The position numbers and the translations under genes are program-made. From NCBI GenBank assembly GCA_029834535.1, contig JAQMWT010000684.1:62001-126000 (forward strand): a stretch of DNA of 64,000 nucleotides, read 5' to 3'. This DNA comes from Chrysophaeum taylorii. Its lineage: Eukaryota > Sar > Pelagophyceae > Pelagomonadales > Pelagomonadaceae. Below are positions 1 to 8,640 of this stretch, in pieces. Each line of letters begins with the position of its first letter. Position 1 is the stretch's first letter. Below the pieces are notes generated by a model. It had not been told where the DNA came from. It worked only from the letters and a program-made list of their open reading frames with translations, and ran no database searches.

Positions 1-1705
1 CCGAAAAGACGATCTCGGCCTTGACCTTGGAGACGTCGTCTTCGACGTCGAGGTTCTGGAAGCTGGACGCGAGGGCTTCGACGCTGCCGGCGCAGTCGGC
101 CTTGACGACGACGTAATAGGGTCTTTCCTCCTTGGGGACGTCGCCGCCGACGCTCGTGACGAAGCGCGAGAATTGTCGCTGCGTCGCCGCGCGGAGCCGC
201 GCCGCGCGCTGCTCGCTCGCGATGGCGTGGCGCGCGTCGGCGAGCTTGCGAGCCGTCTGCTCGTCGGGCGCGGCGGCGAGGAGTTCGCCCGCGGCGGGCG
301 CTCTGTCGGCACCCGACTGCCACCCGACGACGCGCACCGCCGTCGAGGGTCCCGCCTCGGTCACGGGCGCGCCCTTGTCGTCGAACAAGGCCCGCACCTT
401 GCCCCACGCGGTGCCGGCGGCGAAGCAGTCGCCGATCCTGAGCGTGCCGCGCTGGACGAGGGTCGTCGCCACGACCCCCAACCCCTTCTCGACCGACGCC
501 TCGACGACGACGCCCGACGCCTCCCGGTGCGGGTTTGCCTTGAGCTCCAGGAGCTCGGCCTGGAGCATGATTTTCTCCAGGAGGTCGTCGAGGCCCGCGC
601 CCTCCTTGGCCGAAACCCGAGCGAGCATCGTCTCGCCGCCGAGTTCTTCGGGGACGAGGTCGTACGACATCAGCTCCGCCTCGACCTTCCCGGGATCCGC
701 CCCGTCGACGTCCATCTTGTTCACGGCGACCACCACCGGCACGCCGGCCGTCTTCGCGCACGCGATCGAGTCCACCGTCTGCTCCTTGACGCCGTCGTCG
801 GCGGCGACGACGAGCACGACCACGTCCGTCACGTTGGCTCCCCGAGCGCGCATATCCCTGAAGGCCGCGTGCCCCGGCGTATCGATGAAGGTCACGCGCT
901 TCGACCCCTCCACCTCCACCGAATACGCCCCGATCCCCTGCGTGATGCCGCCCGCCTCGCCCTCGGCGACGCGCGTGTTCCTTATCGCGTCCAGCAAGCT
1001 CGTCTTCCCGTGATCGACGTGGCCCATAATCGTCACCACGGGCGCGCGCGACGCCAGCGACGCCTCGTCCTCCTCCTCCTCCTCCACCACCGCCACGTCC
1101 TCCTCCTCGTCGACGCACTCCCGGCCGTACGCCTCGCACACGGCCTTCGCCGTCGCGGCGTCGACGCGCTCGGTAACGCTAGCCAGCACGCCGACCTTGA
1201 GCATGAGGGTCTTCACGATTTCCGTCCCGCTCTTCCCGAGCTTCTCGCCGAGCTCCTGCACGCCAACGCTCGCCCCGATCTTCACGGGAGGCACCTCCTC
1301 CACCGTCGCCTTCTTCTCCTCCCGATTGCGCTTCTTCTTTAATGACCCCTTCGCTCCGCGGAACTGCTGCGCCCGCGCCGCCGGCTCTCTTCGTCGCGGC
1401 GCGTCGTACGTCTTCCGCGTCCGACGCCGCTCGTCGCGCGCCGGGGAGGGTGCGCGCGGCGCCGCCGCCGTCGCCGTTGCCGTCGCCTTCGCCGTCGCCT
1501 TCGTCTTCGCCTTTGAGGGGGGGGGTGCCGCCTTCGGACCCTCCGCCTCCTCGCCCTTGCGCTTCAGCAGCATCGGCTCCGTCAGCAGCACGACACTCTC
1601 GTCCACCGTTGCGCTCACCCGCGTTCCCACGCGACACACGGGCGCCACCACCTGGAATGCCCGCGTCATCACCGCCAACAACACCACCACCACTGCTCCC
1701 GCCAT
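1..1705 (-). CDS. infB: Bacterial-type translation initiation factor IF-2, plastid-targeted (C-terminus off the window)
   Basis: GTPase that brings initiator fMet-tRNA to the small ribosomal subunit in organelles of bacterial origin. Reading from the ATG at 1705 gives 568 codons without a stop before the left edge. The G-domain motifs are intact: G1 GHVDHGKT, switch I GGITQG, G3 DTPGHAAF, G4 NKMD and G5 SAKEG, followed by domain II and the start of domain III/IV (YYVVVKAD). Before the G domain lie an IF2N-like segment (VQELGEKLGKSGTEIVKTLM) and a basic, Ala/Lys-rich linker. The N-terminus is a short hydrophobic signal (AVVVVLLAVM) ending in A-F-Q. A Phe at the cleavage site is the signature of import into secondary red-lineage plastids, so I infer a plastid rather than a mitochondrial location. 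The family is certain; the compartment is likely. Confidence 0.95.
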   Translation of the reverse strand, partial: MAGAVVVVLLAVMTRAFQVVAPVCRVGTRVSATVDESVVLLTEPMLLKRKGEEAEGPKAAPPPSKAKTKATAKATATATAAAPRAPSPARDERRRTRKTYDAPRRREPAARAQQFRGAKGSLKKKRNREEKKATVEEVPPVKIGASVGVQELGEKLGKSGTEIVKTLMLKVGVLASVTERVDAATAKAVCEAYGRECVDEEEDVAVVEEEEEDEASLASRAPVVTIMGHVDHGKTSLLDAIRNTRVAEGEAGGITQGIGAYSVEVEGSKRVTFIDTPGHAAFRDMRARGANVTDVVVLVVAADDGVKEQTVDSIACAKTAGVPVVVAVNKMDVDGADPGKVEAELMSYDLVPEELGGETMLARVSAKEGAGLDDLLEKIMLQAELLELKANPHREASGVVVEASVEKGLGVVATTLVQRGTLRIGDCFAAGTAWGKVRALFDDKGAPVTEAGPSTAVRVVGWQSGADRAPAAGELLAAAPDEQTARKLADARHAIASEQRAARLRAATQRQFSRFVTSVGGDVPKEERPYYVVVKADCAGSVEALASSFQNLDVEDDVSKVKAEIVFS

Positions 1706-1715
1706 GTTGATGCAA

Positions 1716-2560
1716 GTGCGTGGGCGCGCACGTCCGTCCGTTATGGGTGGTTCCGGACAGCCAGCCAGCCCATTATTGTGTCGCGACCCCCGGGCGGGCG
1801 TCACCATTTTAAACACCCCCCCCTCACGTTTCTTAGCAGTCGGCCTTCAATAAATAACCCCAATTCTTTGCGCACCGAAACCCTCAAGCCCTAAACAGTC
1901 GACCTTTCAAAAATCCCACTGCGTGTTGGCCGCCTTCGCAGTCGACCCTAATAACCCCCAGCTTGGGACGCTGCTCGAGGACTACTCGGACGTCCTCGGA
2001 ATCTCGATTGTGTCGAACGAAGGTCCTGCCTTCGTCCTCCTCCTCCAGAGCGCGTCAATGGCGACCCTTGGAAGCCCAAGCCCAATAACGGGGCTGATGG
2101 CCGAGCGCCGCGAGCGACACTGAAGGCGATAATGGCGTTTATTGCAAGGTTGGCTCGAACTAGGGTCGGATAAGCAACGTGGGAGTCGCGCGCCGGGGCC
2201 GAAAATCCCAACGGACTGGCCCGGATTTTGAAAAGCCCTGAAATTCACCCCAATTGATGACCTGCCTAGGAACGACCTCCGTGCCTGTTGTTAATCTCAG
2301 GTTTATCAAGGGAAAAATCTCTCCGCAGCGCAGCGCGCCAACAAGATGGGCAACCCGACCCGTTAACGGCCCGAAACAACGGCCCATGGCCTTGTCTTGA
2401 AGCCCTGAAGAGCTCGGCTCGAGCGGCGGGGTCGGTCGTCCGATTTGACCTGTCCGAAATCGGGGGCACTTTCAGGTGGCATCCGGCGGTGGTGTCTTCT
2501 CGTTTTTGAAGGACAGTCTCCACGCCCCCCCCCCACACACACGGACCCCCCGACACCGGA
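1716..2560. other. Spacer without recognisable gene
   Basis: The upstream region of IF-2 and beyond contains only short open frames with no recognisable protein. A motif near 1835 (ttagcagtcggccttcaa) resembles the end of the short element at 22925-23038 and 53548-53644, so old repeat debris is probable. Confidence 0.4.
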
Positions 2561-2567
2561 ACTTCTG

Positions 2568-2630
2568 TGGAGCTCTGCTATCTTCGCAGGGAGCAAGCGT
2601 ATTAGGAGCCGCTCTCCATCGCAACCATAA
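2568..2630 (-). repeat. Head fragment of the (TTAG)n-tailed SINE-like family
   Basis: The reverse complement begins GGTTGCGATGGAGAGCGG and continues with a segment closely matching the head of the complete copy at 25834-26215, including the ACGCTTGCTCCCTGCG block. Only about 60 bp of the head is present. Confidence 0.7.
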
Positions 2631-2654
2631 GGTTAATAACGATCGAGGCAGGGT

Positions 2655-2706
2655 TAGCCTGGCTGGCTCCCATGCCCGAGAGAGGTCCGAAGTTAGTTAG
2701 TTAGCT
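2655..2706 (+). repeat. Tail fragment of the (TTAG)n-tailed SINE-like family
   Basis: This matches the 3' end of the copies at 9751-10112 and 26160-26215: GGCTCCCATGC, then AGAGGTC(C/T)GAAG, then four TTAG units. It lies next to a head fragment in the opposite orientation, so the two are separate insertions or a rearranged copy. Confidence 0.7.
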
Positions 2707-2903
2707 CTGCTGTCCTTCCGGGTGGGCATCCTGGACGCCCAAAAACAACTAGTTTAGATGAGGTGTATAGCCCTCTCCGGCTTGAGGTAGTGTTGGGAGC
2801 TTGAATGAGGCAAAGCGGCTCCCGATGATGAGCGAGAGCCTGGAGCAGGCAACGTCCTTGTCCGCCCGGGCTTTGAGTGTGTGAATGCGTCTACATCGTC
2901 GGC

Positions 2904-2941
2904 TTTCTTCTTCTTCTTCTTCTTCTTCTTCTTCTTCTTCT
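2904..2941. repeat. (TTC)n microsatellite
   Basis: About twelve uninterrupted TTC units. The next recognisable sequence is the decayed coding remnant on the minus strand. Confidence 0.95.
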
Positions 2942-2949
2942 CGGGTGGT

Positions 2950-3410
2950 GGCGGCACGCGGGCGTTCTCATCACCAGGTGCAAACTTCGCGCGAAAGCTC
3001 TCGGGGAGCCCAGTGGATCTTGATGCCGTACTGTGCTTCGAGGTGACGAATGATGGTGATCTTTCCGGCGTCCTGGGTGACCGTACGGTCCGAGGTCGTG
3101 GGTCTCGAGCGTCTGCTTGATCTTCTTGACTGAGTAGCCCTTGACGTTGCTGGCAGCCTGCTTGAGGTACGAAGTATTATTGAGCTTCCTCTCGGCGTAT
3201 GCCTGACCGAGTTTTCCACCCACGTCGCGTCCTCGCCGTAGAGTTTGTTGCACTCGCCTACACTCTTCTTCTCAAGGCCCCGATCGTCTTCCCCCGGCAG
3301 CCCGCCGGAATAGACGCCCCCTCCGCGCTCGTCTTCTTGATCCACGAGCTCCGGCGCTCCTCGTTCGAACGGCAACTCCGACGGCGGTACTGGCGGCGGC
3401 GCGTTCAAAC
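2950..3410 (-). pseudogene. Decayed coding remnant, family unknown
   Basis: Three minus-strand frames carry consecutive protein-like stretches: a Pro/Glu-rich part starting near 3408, then a part with GKLGQAYAERKLNN and YSVKKIKQTLETHDL, then GKITIIRHLEAQYGIKI. They join only if at least two frameshifts are allowed. The middle and last parts look like a small helical, SAP-like fold, but that is a guess. No start, stop or splice signals support a live gene. Confidence 0.35.
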
Positions 3411-3433
3411 GAGGTGCGCCGGCGGCGGCTTTG

Positions 3434-3708
3434 GCGGCGGCGCGTGCGCCTTCATCGTCTCCTCCGCCCCGGCATCCTTCAGCATAACTTGCCTTGCTTT
3501 GCGCCCGCTATGTGGAACACGACGTCCATTTAACTGCACCCTCCTCCGCTCTTACGATTCGGATGACACGCCGATTTGGCGGCGGCGCGTGCGCCTTCAT
3601 CGTCTCCTCCGCCCCGGCATCCTTCAGCATAACTTGCCTTGCTTTGCGCCCGCTATGTGGAACACGACGTCCATTTTACTGCACCCTCCTCCGGATGACA
3701 CGCCGATG
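3434..3708. repeat. Tandem duplication, period 145 bp
   Basis: A block beginning gcgtgcgccttcatcgtctc and ending in the gatgacacgccgat region occurs twice, offset by 145 bp (first from 3442, second from 3587), with only a few differences. The period is not a multiple of three, so the frame changes between copies and a coding role is unlikely. Confidence 0.9.
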
Positions 3709-3842
3709 CTGCGACTTGTCGGCGGCGACGGGTGTAGGTAGGCTCTGTCTCTGACGACTCAACCTCCACACGCACGCCACCATGGGCAACGCTTAGCGCC
3801 GAGGAGAGACTATTATTTCCTGCATGAAAATTCTGACACACG

Positions 3843-3847
3843 AAAAA
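3843..3847 (-). terminator. RNA polymerase III terminator of the tRNA-Asp gene
   Basis: A run of five T on the minus strand about 15 nt after the last tRNA base, the standard Pol III stop signal. Confidence 0.7.
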
Positions 3848-3861
3848 TTCAAGAACTCCCA

Positions 3862-3976
3862 CTCCCCCATCGGGAATCGAACCCGAGCCGCCCGCGAACT
3901 GCGATAGAAGCGACGACACTCATCGAGCGACGCGTTCTTTGACAGGCGGGAATACTGACCACTATACTATGGAGGA
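3862..3976 (-). tRNA. tRNA-Asp (anticodon GTC) with a 43-nt intron
   Basis: The minus strand folds as a complete tRNA. The acceptor arm TCCTCCA pairs with TGGGGGA (one T-G wobble) before discriminator G. The D-arm region is TAGTATAGTGGTCAGTAT. The anticodon stem CCCGC carries loop CTGTCA with GTC, and the T arm is TCGGG-TTCGATT-CCCGA. The exon sequence closely follows eukaryotic tRNA-Asp. The anticodon arm is interrupted right after position 37 by a 43-nt insert (3897-3939); the 3' half resumes with C-GCGGG. Removing it leaves 72 nt, the normal tRNA-Asp length. The CCA end is not encoded, as expected for a nuclear gene. Confidence 0.93.
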
Positions 3977-4440
3977 CGACCGCGACCACCAGTGTTGGTG
4001 ATAACCACAAACCAATCTCTAACGCCTAACTTGGTACAAAAAATTTTGTATATAATCAGTCAATTGCATATGAGGAGGGGTAATAGGACAAAAAATTCAA
4101 GCGCGATCGGAATCGAAGCGCTTTTTTCAGTCAGTCCGCCACCAGTCAGACGAGGGGCGTCGAAAGAAGGCGAGCCGGCGGAGAGTGATCAGCAGGCATG
4201 TCGCTTTTCGACGACGTGGAGAGCCAGATTTGAGTGAAAACCCCAACCCCACCCCCCTCCCCCCATACCAGAAGTTCCGGTTTCTGAACGGCCTGCCCGG
4301 TTTTAAAGCGAAGAGGTGCCAACCACACCTACGCCGGGACCTCGCAAGGCGCCACAAAAATCAATCACAAGCACCGTCGCGATAATAATGCGGTTAGCGA
4401 TCGGGGTTTTGTAGTGAAATTATTCGCGCGGACCCCATAT
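3977..4440. other. Spacer without recognisable gene
   Basis: AT-richer than the flanking genes, with only short unrelated open frames. It contains upstream sequence for the divergent gene starting at 4490. Confidence 0.4.
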
Positions 4441-4460
4441 AAGTAAGTCTCTATAAGAGG

Positions 4461-4470
4461 ATATAAAAAG
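4461..4470 (+). promoter_or_regulatory. Candidate TATA box of the coiled-coil/PDZ gene
   Basis: The sequence atataaaaag lies 20-29 nt before the ATG at 4490. If it is used, the 5' leader is only a few nucleotides long. The match is good but the close spacing makes it a candidate only. Confidence 0.35.
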
Positions 4471-4489
4471 GGTAAGCCGCGAGTGAGTA

Positions 4490-6349
4490 ATGGGAGAGGC
4501 GACGACGAGTGTGACGACGACTTTGACGAGCGCGGGGGGCGTGGAGGAAGGCGAGGAGGAGGTGCGGGGTCAGTTGAAGGAGGCGATAGAGGACCGTAAG
4601 CTGCTGCGGCGACACTGCAAGCGGCTGGAGGAAAAAGCATCCTCGCTGGAGGCGTTGGTGGCGGCGAAGAGCGCGTTGGTGGCCGAGGCGGAGCGGCAGC
4701 TGGGTCGGGCCGTGGAGGACAAGAAGCTGTTGCGGCGGCACGCGCGGGCCTTCGAGGAGGAGTGGAGTTCGAAGGTGAAGGCGGCGACCGAGGCGGCGGA
4801 GGCGCGCGGGGTGGAGGCGGACATGTTCCGGCGCAAGGTCGCGGCGGCTCGGGAGGAGGCGGAGGCCTGGCGGGAGCGCGAGGCCGCCGCCGCCGCGGCC
4901 GCGGGGGCGTTGGCGGCGATGGAGCGGTCGCAGCGCGAGGCAGACGAGGCGGAGCGGCGGAGCACGCTCCGCGAGTCTCAGTTGGTGGTCCAGGCGTTGA
5001 GGGAAGAGGTCGAGCGGCTGAGGAGCGGGTGGAGCGAGGCCGAAGCACAGGCGGTGCACGAGCGCACGCGCGCCGAGGCTGCGCGGCAGGCCGCGGGGAA
5101 GGCCGCCGAGGCCGCGCGGCTCGCGGAGTCGGCGGCGAAAAACCGCCTCGGCGCACTCGTATCCGAGCTCGAGGCGTCTCACGCGGCGAAGCTTGGCGAC
5201 GCCGAGGACCGCCTCCTGAAAGCCGAGGCCCAGAGCCGCAGTTCTATCGAGGAGCAGGCGCGCCGCGCGAAGCGGCAGGTGGACGCGGCCGTGGCCGCGG
5301 CTGTCGCGACTGCCGCCGAGGTTTTTGGTCGCGCGGCGGCCGCGGGCGACGCGGCATTCGCCGCCGCCGCCGCCTCGCGCGATCGAGAGCCGGCGCAGAG
5401 GAAATCCCCAACCAAGGTTCTCGCGCGGTTCAGCCCGCCCGCGGCGATGCGGCACAAGTGGCGCACCGAAACGATACGCGTCACCTTTCGCGAGGGGCAC
5501 GTGGGCCTGCACGTGGCGCGCGACGAGCGCGGCGTGAGGGTGACGCGCGTCAGGGGTGCCGGTCTCGCGGCCGGCGCTGCCGCGGGCGACTACGTCCTCG
5601 CCCTCAACGGGCGGGCGCTGGGCGCGGGGATCAGCGAGCTCGAGTTCGCCTCCCTCGTCGCCCGCGAGCCGCGGCCCCTCGTGATCGATCTCGCGCGCGA
5701 CGTCCCCGTCGACCGCGACAAAGACGGGTGGTTAGTCGAAAACGACGAACACCCGTGCCCGGCCTTTGGGGTCTACTCCCCCGTCGTCCAGCACGTCCTT
5801 GCCCAGTGGTCCAGCGAGCCCAACAAGCTCCAGTACGTGCGCCTCTGGCTGGGGGTCGCGGCTAACGCCGACAACCACACCGTCTACGCTCCCTCCAAGT
5901 TTCCTCGCGGCCTCCAGCTCGCCGGCCTGCGTCGCGAGGTCCTGGACGGCTTCCTGACCCTCGTCGTTCCCCTCCTGCGTCGCGCGCGCGGCGCCCACAA
6001 CGTCACCGCCAAGACCCGCCCCGTCGACGACCCCCCCACAAAATGGGACCTCGCGCTCCGCGTCGACATCCCCGAGCCCCCCGCGACCTCCGAGACCTCC
6101 TCGTCCTCTGCGCAACAGACGACGACGACGACGACGCAGCCGCGTCGTTCCCTGCTGCTCCTCGGCGCCCCCTCCTCCTCCTCCTCCTCCTCCTCCTCCG
6201 GGACCCCCCCCACCAGCAGCACTTTGACGACCAGCACGACGAATTCCGAAGACGAAGAGAGCCGCGCGGTCCGCGACAAGCTCGCCGCGCAGCGCCGCAA
6301 GGCCGTCGAAGAGAAGCTGGCCAAGATGCGCGACCACTACCACCGGTAG
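4490..6349 (+). CDS. Coiled-coil protein with a PDZ-like domain
   Basis: A 619-residue protein starting at ATG 4490. Residues about 20-270 form a long Ala/Glu/Arg-rich coiled coil; two segments at its start are near-duplicates (LKEAIEDRKLLRRHCKRLEE and, about 40 residues later, LGRAVEDKKLLRRHARAFEE). Residues about 326-400 look like a PDZ domain: a carboxylate-binding-type strand (VGLHV), then GAGLAAGAAAGDYVLALNG and a closing strand. Residues about 420-510 are a conserved-looking globular region (LWLGVAANADN, RREVLDGFLTLVVPLL) that I do not recognise. The C-terminus is Ser/Thr-rich with a final basic helix. It has no signal peptide or membrane segment, so a cytoplasmic scaffold is the simplest guess. 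It converges on the gene at 6382-8013, with 32 bp between stops. Confidence 0.8.
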   Translation: MGEATTSVTTTLTSAGGVEEGEEEVRGQLKEAIEDRKLLRRHCKRLEEKASSLEALVAAKSALVAEAERQLGRAVEDKKLLRRHARAFEEEWSSKVKAATEAAEARGVEADMFRRKVAAAREEAEAWREREAAAAAAAGALAAMERSQREADEAERRSTLRESQLVVQALREEVERLRSGWSEAEAQAVHERTRAEAARQAAGKAAEAARLAESAAKNRLGALVSELEASHAAKLGDAEDRLLKAEAQSRSSIEEQARRAKRQVDAAVAAAVATAAEVFGRAAAAGDAAFAAAAASRDREPAQRKSPTKVLARFSPPAAMRHKWRTETIRVTFREGHVGLHVARDERGVRVTRVRGAGLAAGAAAGDYVLALNGRALGAGISELEFASLVAREPRPLVIDLARDVPVDRDKDGWLVENDEHPCPAFGVYSPVVQHVLAQWSSEPNKLQYVRLWLGVAANADNHTVYAPSKFPRGLQLAGLRREVLDGFLTLVVPLLRRARGAHNVTAKTRPVDDPPTKWDLALRVDIPEPPATSETSSSSAQQTTTTTTQPRRSLLLLGAPSSSSSSSSSGTPPTSSTLTTSTTNSEDEESRAVRDKLAAQRRKAVEEKLAKMRDHYHR

Positions 6350-6381
6350 ATGATGGTGGTCCTTCCTTTTAATAATAATAA

Positions 6382-8013
6382 TTACGGGGCGAGCGGGATT
6401 GTAACGAGGGTATCGTCGTCGTCGTCAAAGCTCAGCGTCACCTCCGAAAACGTCGGAGCGAAGCTCGCCGTGCAGAGGTCCCGCCGGACCCCTTTTGCGC
6501 TCCTCCTCGTCGTCGTCGTCGGGTCCTGGACGCGGCAGTCGAGGACGAGGGACTGGGTGGGGTCGAGGTGGCGGTAGGTCGTGGCGAGCCTGTCCCGATG
6601 GCCCTCCTCTTCGTTTTGGCAGCGCTTAAACTCGAGGAGCCATCGGAGGCCGTGGACGAAGAAGTCTGGTCTCCGGCGCGCACCGTCTTCCAAAACAAAT
6701 TTCTCGGCTCGCACGACGTAAGTCCGCGGGAGTTGGCGGTGGAAGGCCTCGTTGAAGTACTGGTGCAAGACGTGGCCCCGGGACGCGGCGTCCCCGAGCG
6801 CGGAGGCCGAGAGGGAACCGCAGGCTAGTTTGACGAGCGCGCGCAGAGATTCGGGCGCCTCCTTCGCTCTCTCGGGGTACAGTTTAAAGTAGTAAAAAGT
6901 GGACGCCGCCGGACTCGAGAAACCGTCCGGTCCGAGGATCCCCGAATTTCGCAACGACTCAAAACCCTCGTATCCAGACCCGCTCTCCGCCGCCGCGACG
7001 GCGCGCACCACCTCCCTAGCCCCCGGCATCGTCGACGGTCGAGGAAAGCATCTGCCCAGCCGCGACGCGAAGCCCGTCGACCCTAACTTCTTCGACGCTA
7101 GGGTTTCGTCTTTCGGAAGATCGTCGTAGAGCGAGAAGAGTCCGGCCATCACCGCTCCGACGCGGCCGTTCGCGAGGGCCTTGAGCTCGTCCCGGAACAA
7201 GGTCCACTTCCTCCATTCGGGATTATAGGTCCGACCGAACAAATCGAACAGCTCGTCGACCTCCCCGTCCGACAGACCCAGGTCCGTCTCTTCGCCCGCC
7301 GTCGCGAGAATCCAACGCGCGCCGGAAGACGCGAGATCTTCTTCGCGGAACGGCGGCGCGTCGTCGACGACGAGAGTGATAGGCTCTTCGAATTCGTCGT
7401 GCCGAGGAATAACGCCGCGAAAGTATTTCGCTCGACGCCCCCGCGCCGCGAGCTCCGACCCCGCGAGCTGGAGGAGCGACGTCTTCCCAGAGCCCGGGGC
7501 CGCGCGGACCACCACCACCGCTTCGCTATCGGTTCGGTCGACGAGTTCGACGGCGAGTTTGCGGCGCAACAACACTCCCCCCAAATTCACGCCGTCGACC
7601 GGGGGTCGCCCCATCATCGACCAGAACGACGGGTCAACCTCCCTCGGCTCTCCTTCCAGATCCCGCCACTCCCGCGCGACGAGCTCGGGCACCTCGCGCC
7701 GGAGGGCGGCCAGCTCCAACCCAACACTCTCGGCGAGTCGTGCGAACTCGAGCTGCTCCTCAGAGCTCGTCGCCGCCTCGAACCTGGCGACATACTCGTC
7801 GCGCCGCACCTCGGCCGCGGCGATCTCCGCCTCCTTCGCCTCCAAAGGACCGCAACTAGCCACCAACACACACCTCTTCTTGTTAAGATTGCTGCGATCG
7901 TTGAGAGGGAGAGGGTGACTGCGAGTGCGAGTGCGAGGGAGAGGGAGAGTGCGACTGCGACTGCGAATGCGAATGCGAGTGCTCGTCAACAAGCTCGCCA
8001 CTAACAACAACAT
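6382..8013 (-). CDS. Crinkler-like protein: P-loop NTPase plus PD-(D/E)XK nuclease
   Basis: A 543-residue protein. A P-loop NTPase unit has Walker A APGSGKTSLLQLAG at about residue 176 and Walker B ITLVVDDAP at about 212, where hydrophobic residues lead into DD. Near residues 447-462 is a restriction-endonuclease-fold signature: P-D, twelve residues, then E-F-K inside a hydrophobic strand (RRPDFFV ... WLLEFKR). An NTPase followed by a REase-fold nuclease is the architecture described for Crinkler (CRN/CR-type) effectors of oomycetes, chytrids and other eukaryotes. Family assignment rests on motif order; the usual ubiquitin-like header is not evident. The first 45 residues are encoded by a degenerate hexamer repeat and are Arg/Ser/Thr/Pro-rich, so translation may start further in. 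Cellular target is unknown. Confidence 0.65.
   Translation of the reverse strand: MLLLVASLLTSTRIRIRSRSRTLPLPRTRTRSHPLPLNDRSNLNKKRCVLVASCGPLEAKEAEIAAAEVRRDEYVARFEAATSSEEQLEFARLAESVGLELAALRREVPELVAREWRDLEGEPREVDPSFWSMMGRPPVDGVNLGGVLLRRKLAVELVDRTDSEAVVVVRAAPGSGKTSLLQLAGSELAARGRRAKYFRGVIPRHDEFEEPITLVVDDAPPFREEDLASSGARWILATAGEETDLGLSDGEVDELFDLFGRTYNPEWRKWTLFRDELKALANGRVGAVMAGLFSLYDDLPKDETLASKKLGSTGFASRLGRCFPRPSTMPGAREVVRAVAAAESGSGYEGFESLRNSGILGPDGFSSPAASTFYYFKLYPERAKEAPESLRALVKLACGSLSASALGDAASRGHVLHQYFNEAFHRQLPRTYVVRAEKFVLEDGARRRPDFFVHGLRWLLEFKRCQNEEEGHRDRLATTYRHLDPTQSLVLDCRVQDPTTTTRRSAKGVRRDLCTASFAPTFSEVTLSFDDDDDTLVTIPLAP
7905..7992. repeat. Degenerate (GCGAGT/GCGACT)n simple repeat
   Basis: A purine-biased hexamer-like repeat covering the extreme 5' end of the Crinkler-like reading frame. 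It makes the annotated N-terminus uncertain. Confidence 0.8.
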
Positions 8014-8201
8014 GCCTACTAGGGTACGCCTGAGCGTCGACTCTTCATTGTAGAGGGGTAATCAAATCAAATCAAATAAATGACGCTCCTTACCTAACCG
8101 CACGCGGCAACGGCATTACGCACATGCGCACTTACTTCAGGGAGCGCCAAGACGCTTACAGAAACGCCAACGGCCCCTACGTCTCTCGGCCGCCGGTCTT
8201 T

Positions 8202-8286
8202 GGCGGCGCCCGGACGGTTATTGGGCTAGCGCCTTGCCGTCCCCCTTACACCCACTCACCCCACTCTCCTTTCAGCTCGACGCTCT
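8202..8286 (+). repeat. 85-bp dispersed repeat, copy 1
   Basis: This is nearly identical to 62441-62525, from ggcggcgcccggacggtt through the block cccttacacccactcacccc and tttcagctcgacgctct. The last part is pyrimidine-rich and ends in CAG, like an intron 3' end. In the other copy a retroelement reading frame follows directly. Sequence just after it (ccgccaatctaa.aagctgct) also recurs at 22081-22140. Confidence 0.85.
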
Positions 8287-8350
8287 CACCCCCGCCAATC
8301 TAATAAGCTGCTTTGATCAGCGCACCTTCGCGTTTACTCCTAAACCGCAT

Positions 8351-8640
8351 GGTTGCGATGGAGGACGGTGCCTCCTGAACCTGCGCCTTGCGAGAGCATC
8401 CGTCCTCCCGGCGTAGGCTGGCACCTGCTCACCTCCCGGGCGGACCGGTTGGAAGCCGGAACGACGTTCGCAGCGGGTTATGGCCGGGGGCAGAAAAAAA
8501 GCGTTAACGACGAGATGGTTGCCAGTCACATCGCGGTCTCCGCGCCGCACGGCGACAGGTGCCAACCTCCCTCGACGCTCCTTTTTCTGCGCCCTTCGTC
8601 TCTCGGCCCCGTGATTGATTCTAGACCGGCTCCTGTTCGT
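8351..8640 (+). repeat. SINE-like element, copy A (3'-truncated)
   Basis: Begins with the family head GGTTGCGATGGAGGACGG and follows copies at 9751-10112 and 25834-26215 for about 290 bp. The 3' part with the TTAG tail is missing. Confidence 0.75.

Noticed and set aside
132-1342. Long plus-strand reading frames over the left edge
   Set aside because: They are antisense shadows of the IF-2 gene in GC-rich DNA; only the minus frame shows conserved GTPase motifs.
3199-3741. 180-codon plus-strand reading frame
   Set aside because: It crosses the 145-bp duplication, whose copies are read in different frames, so the sequence is not maintained as protein.
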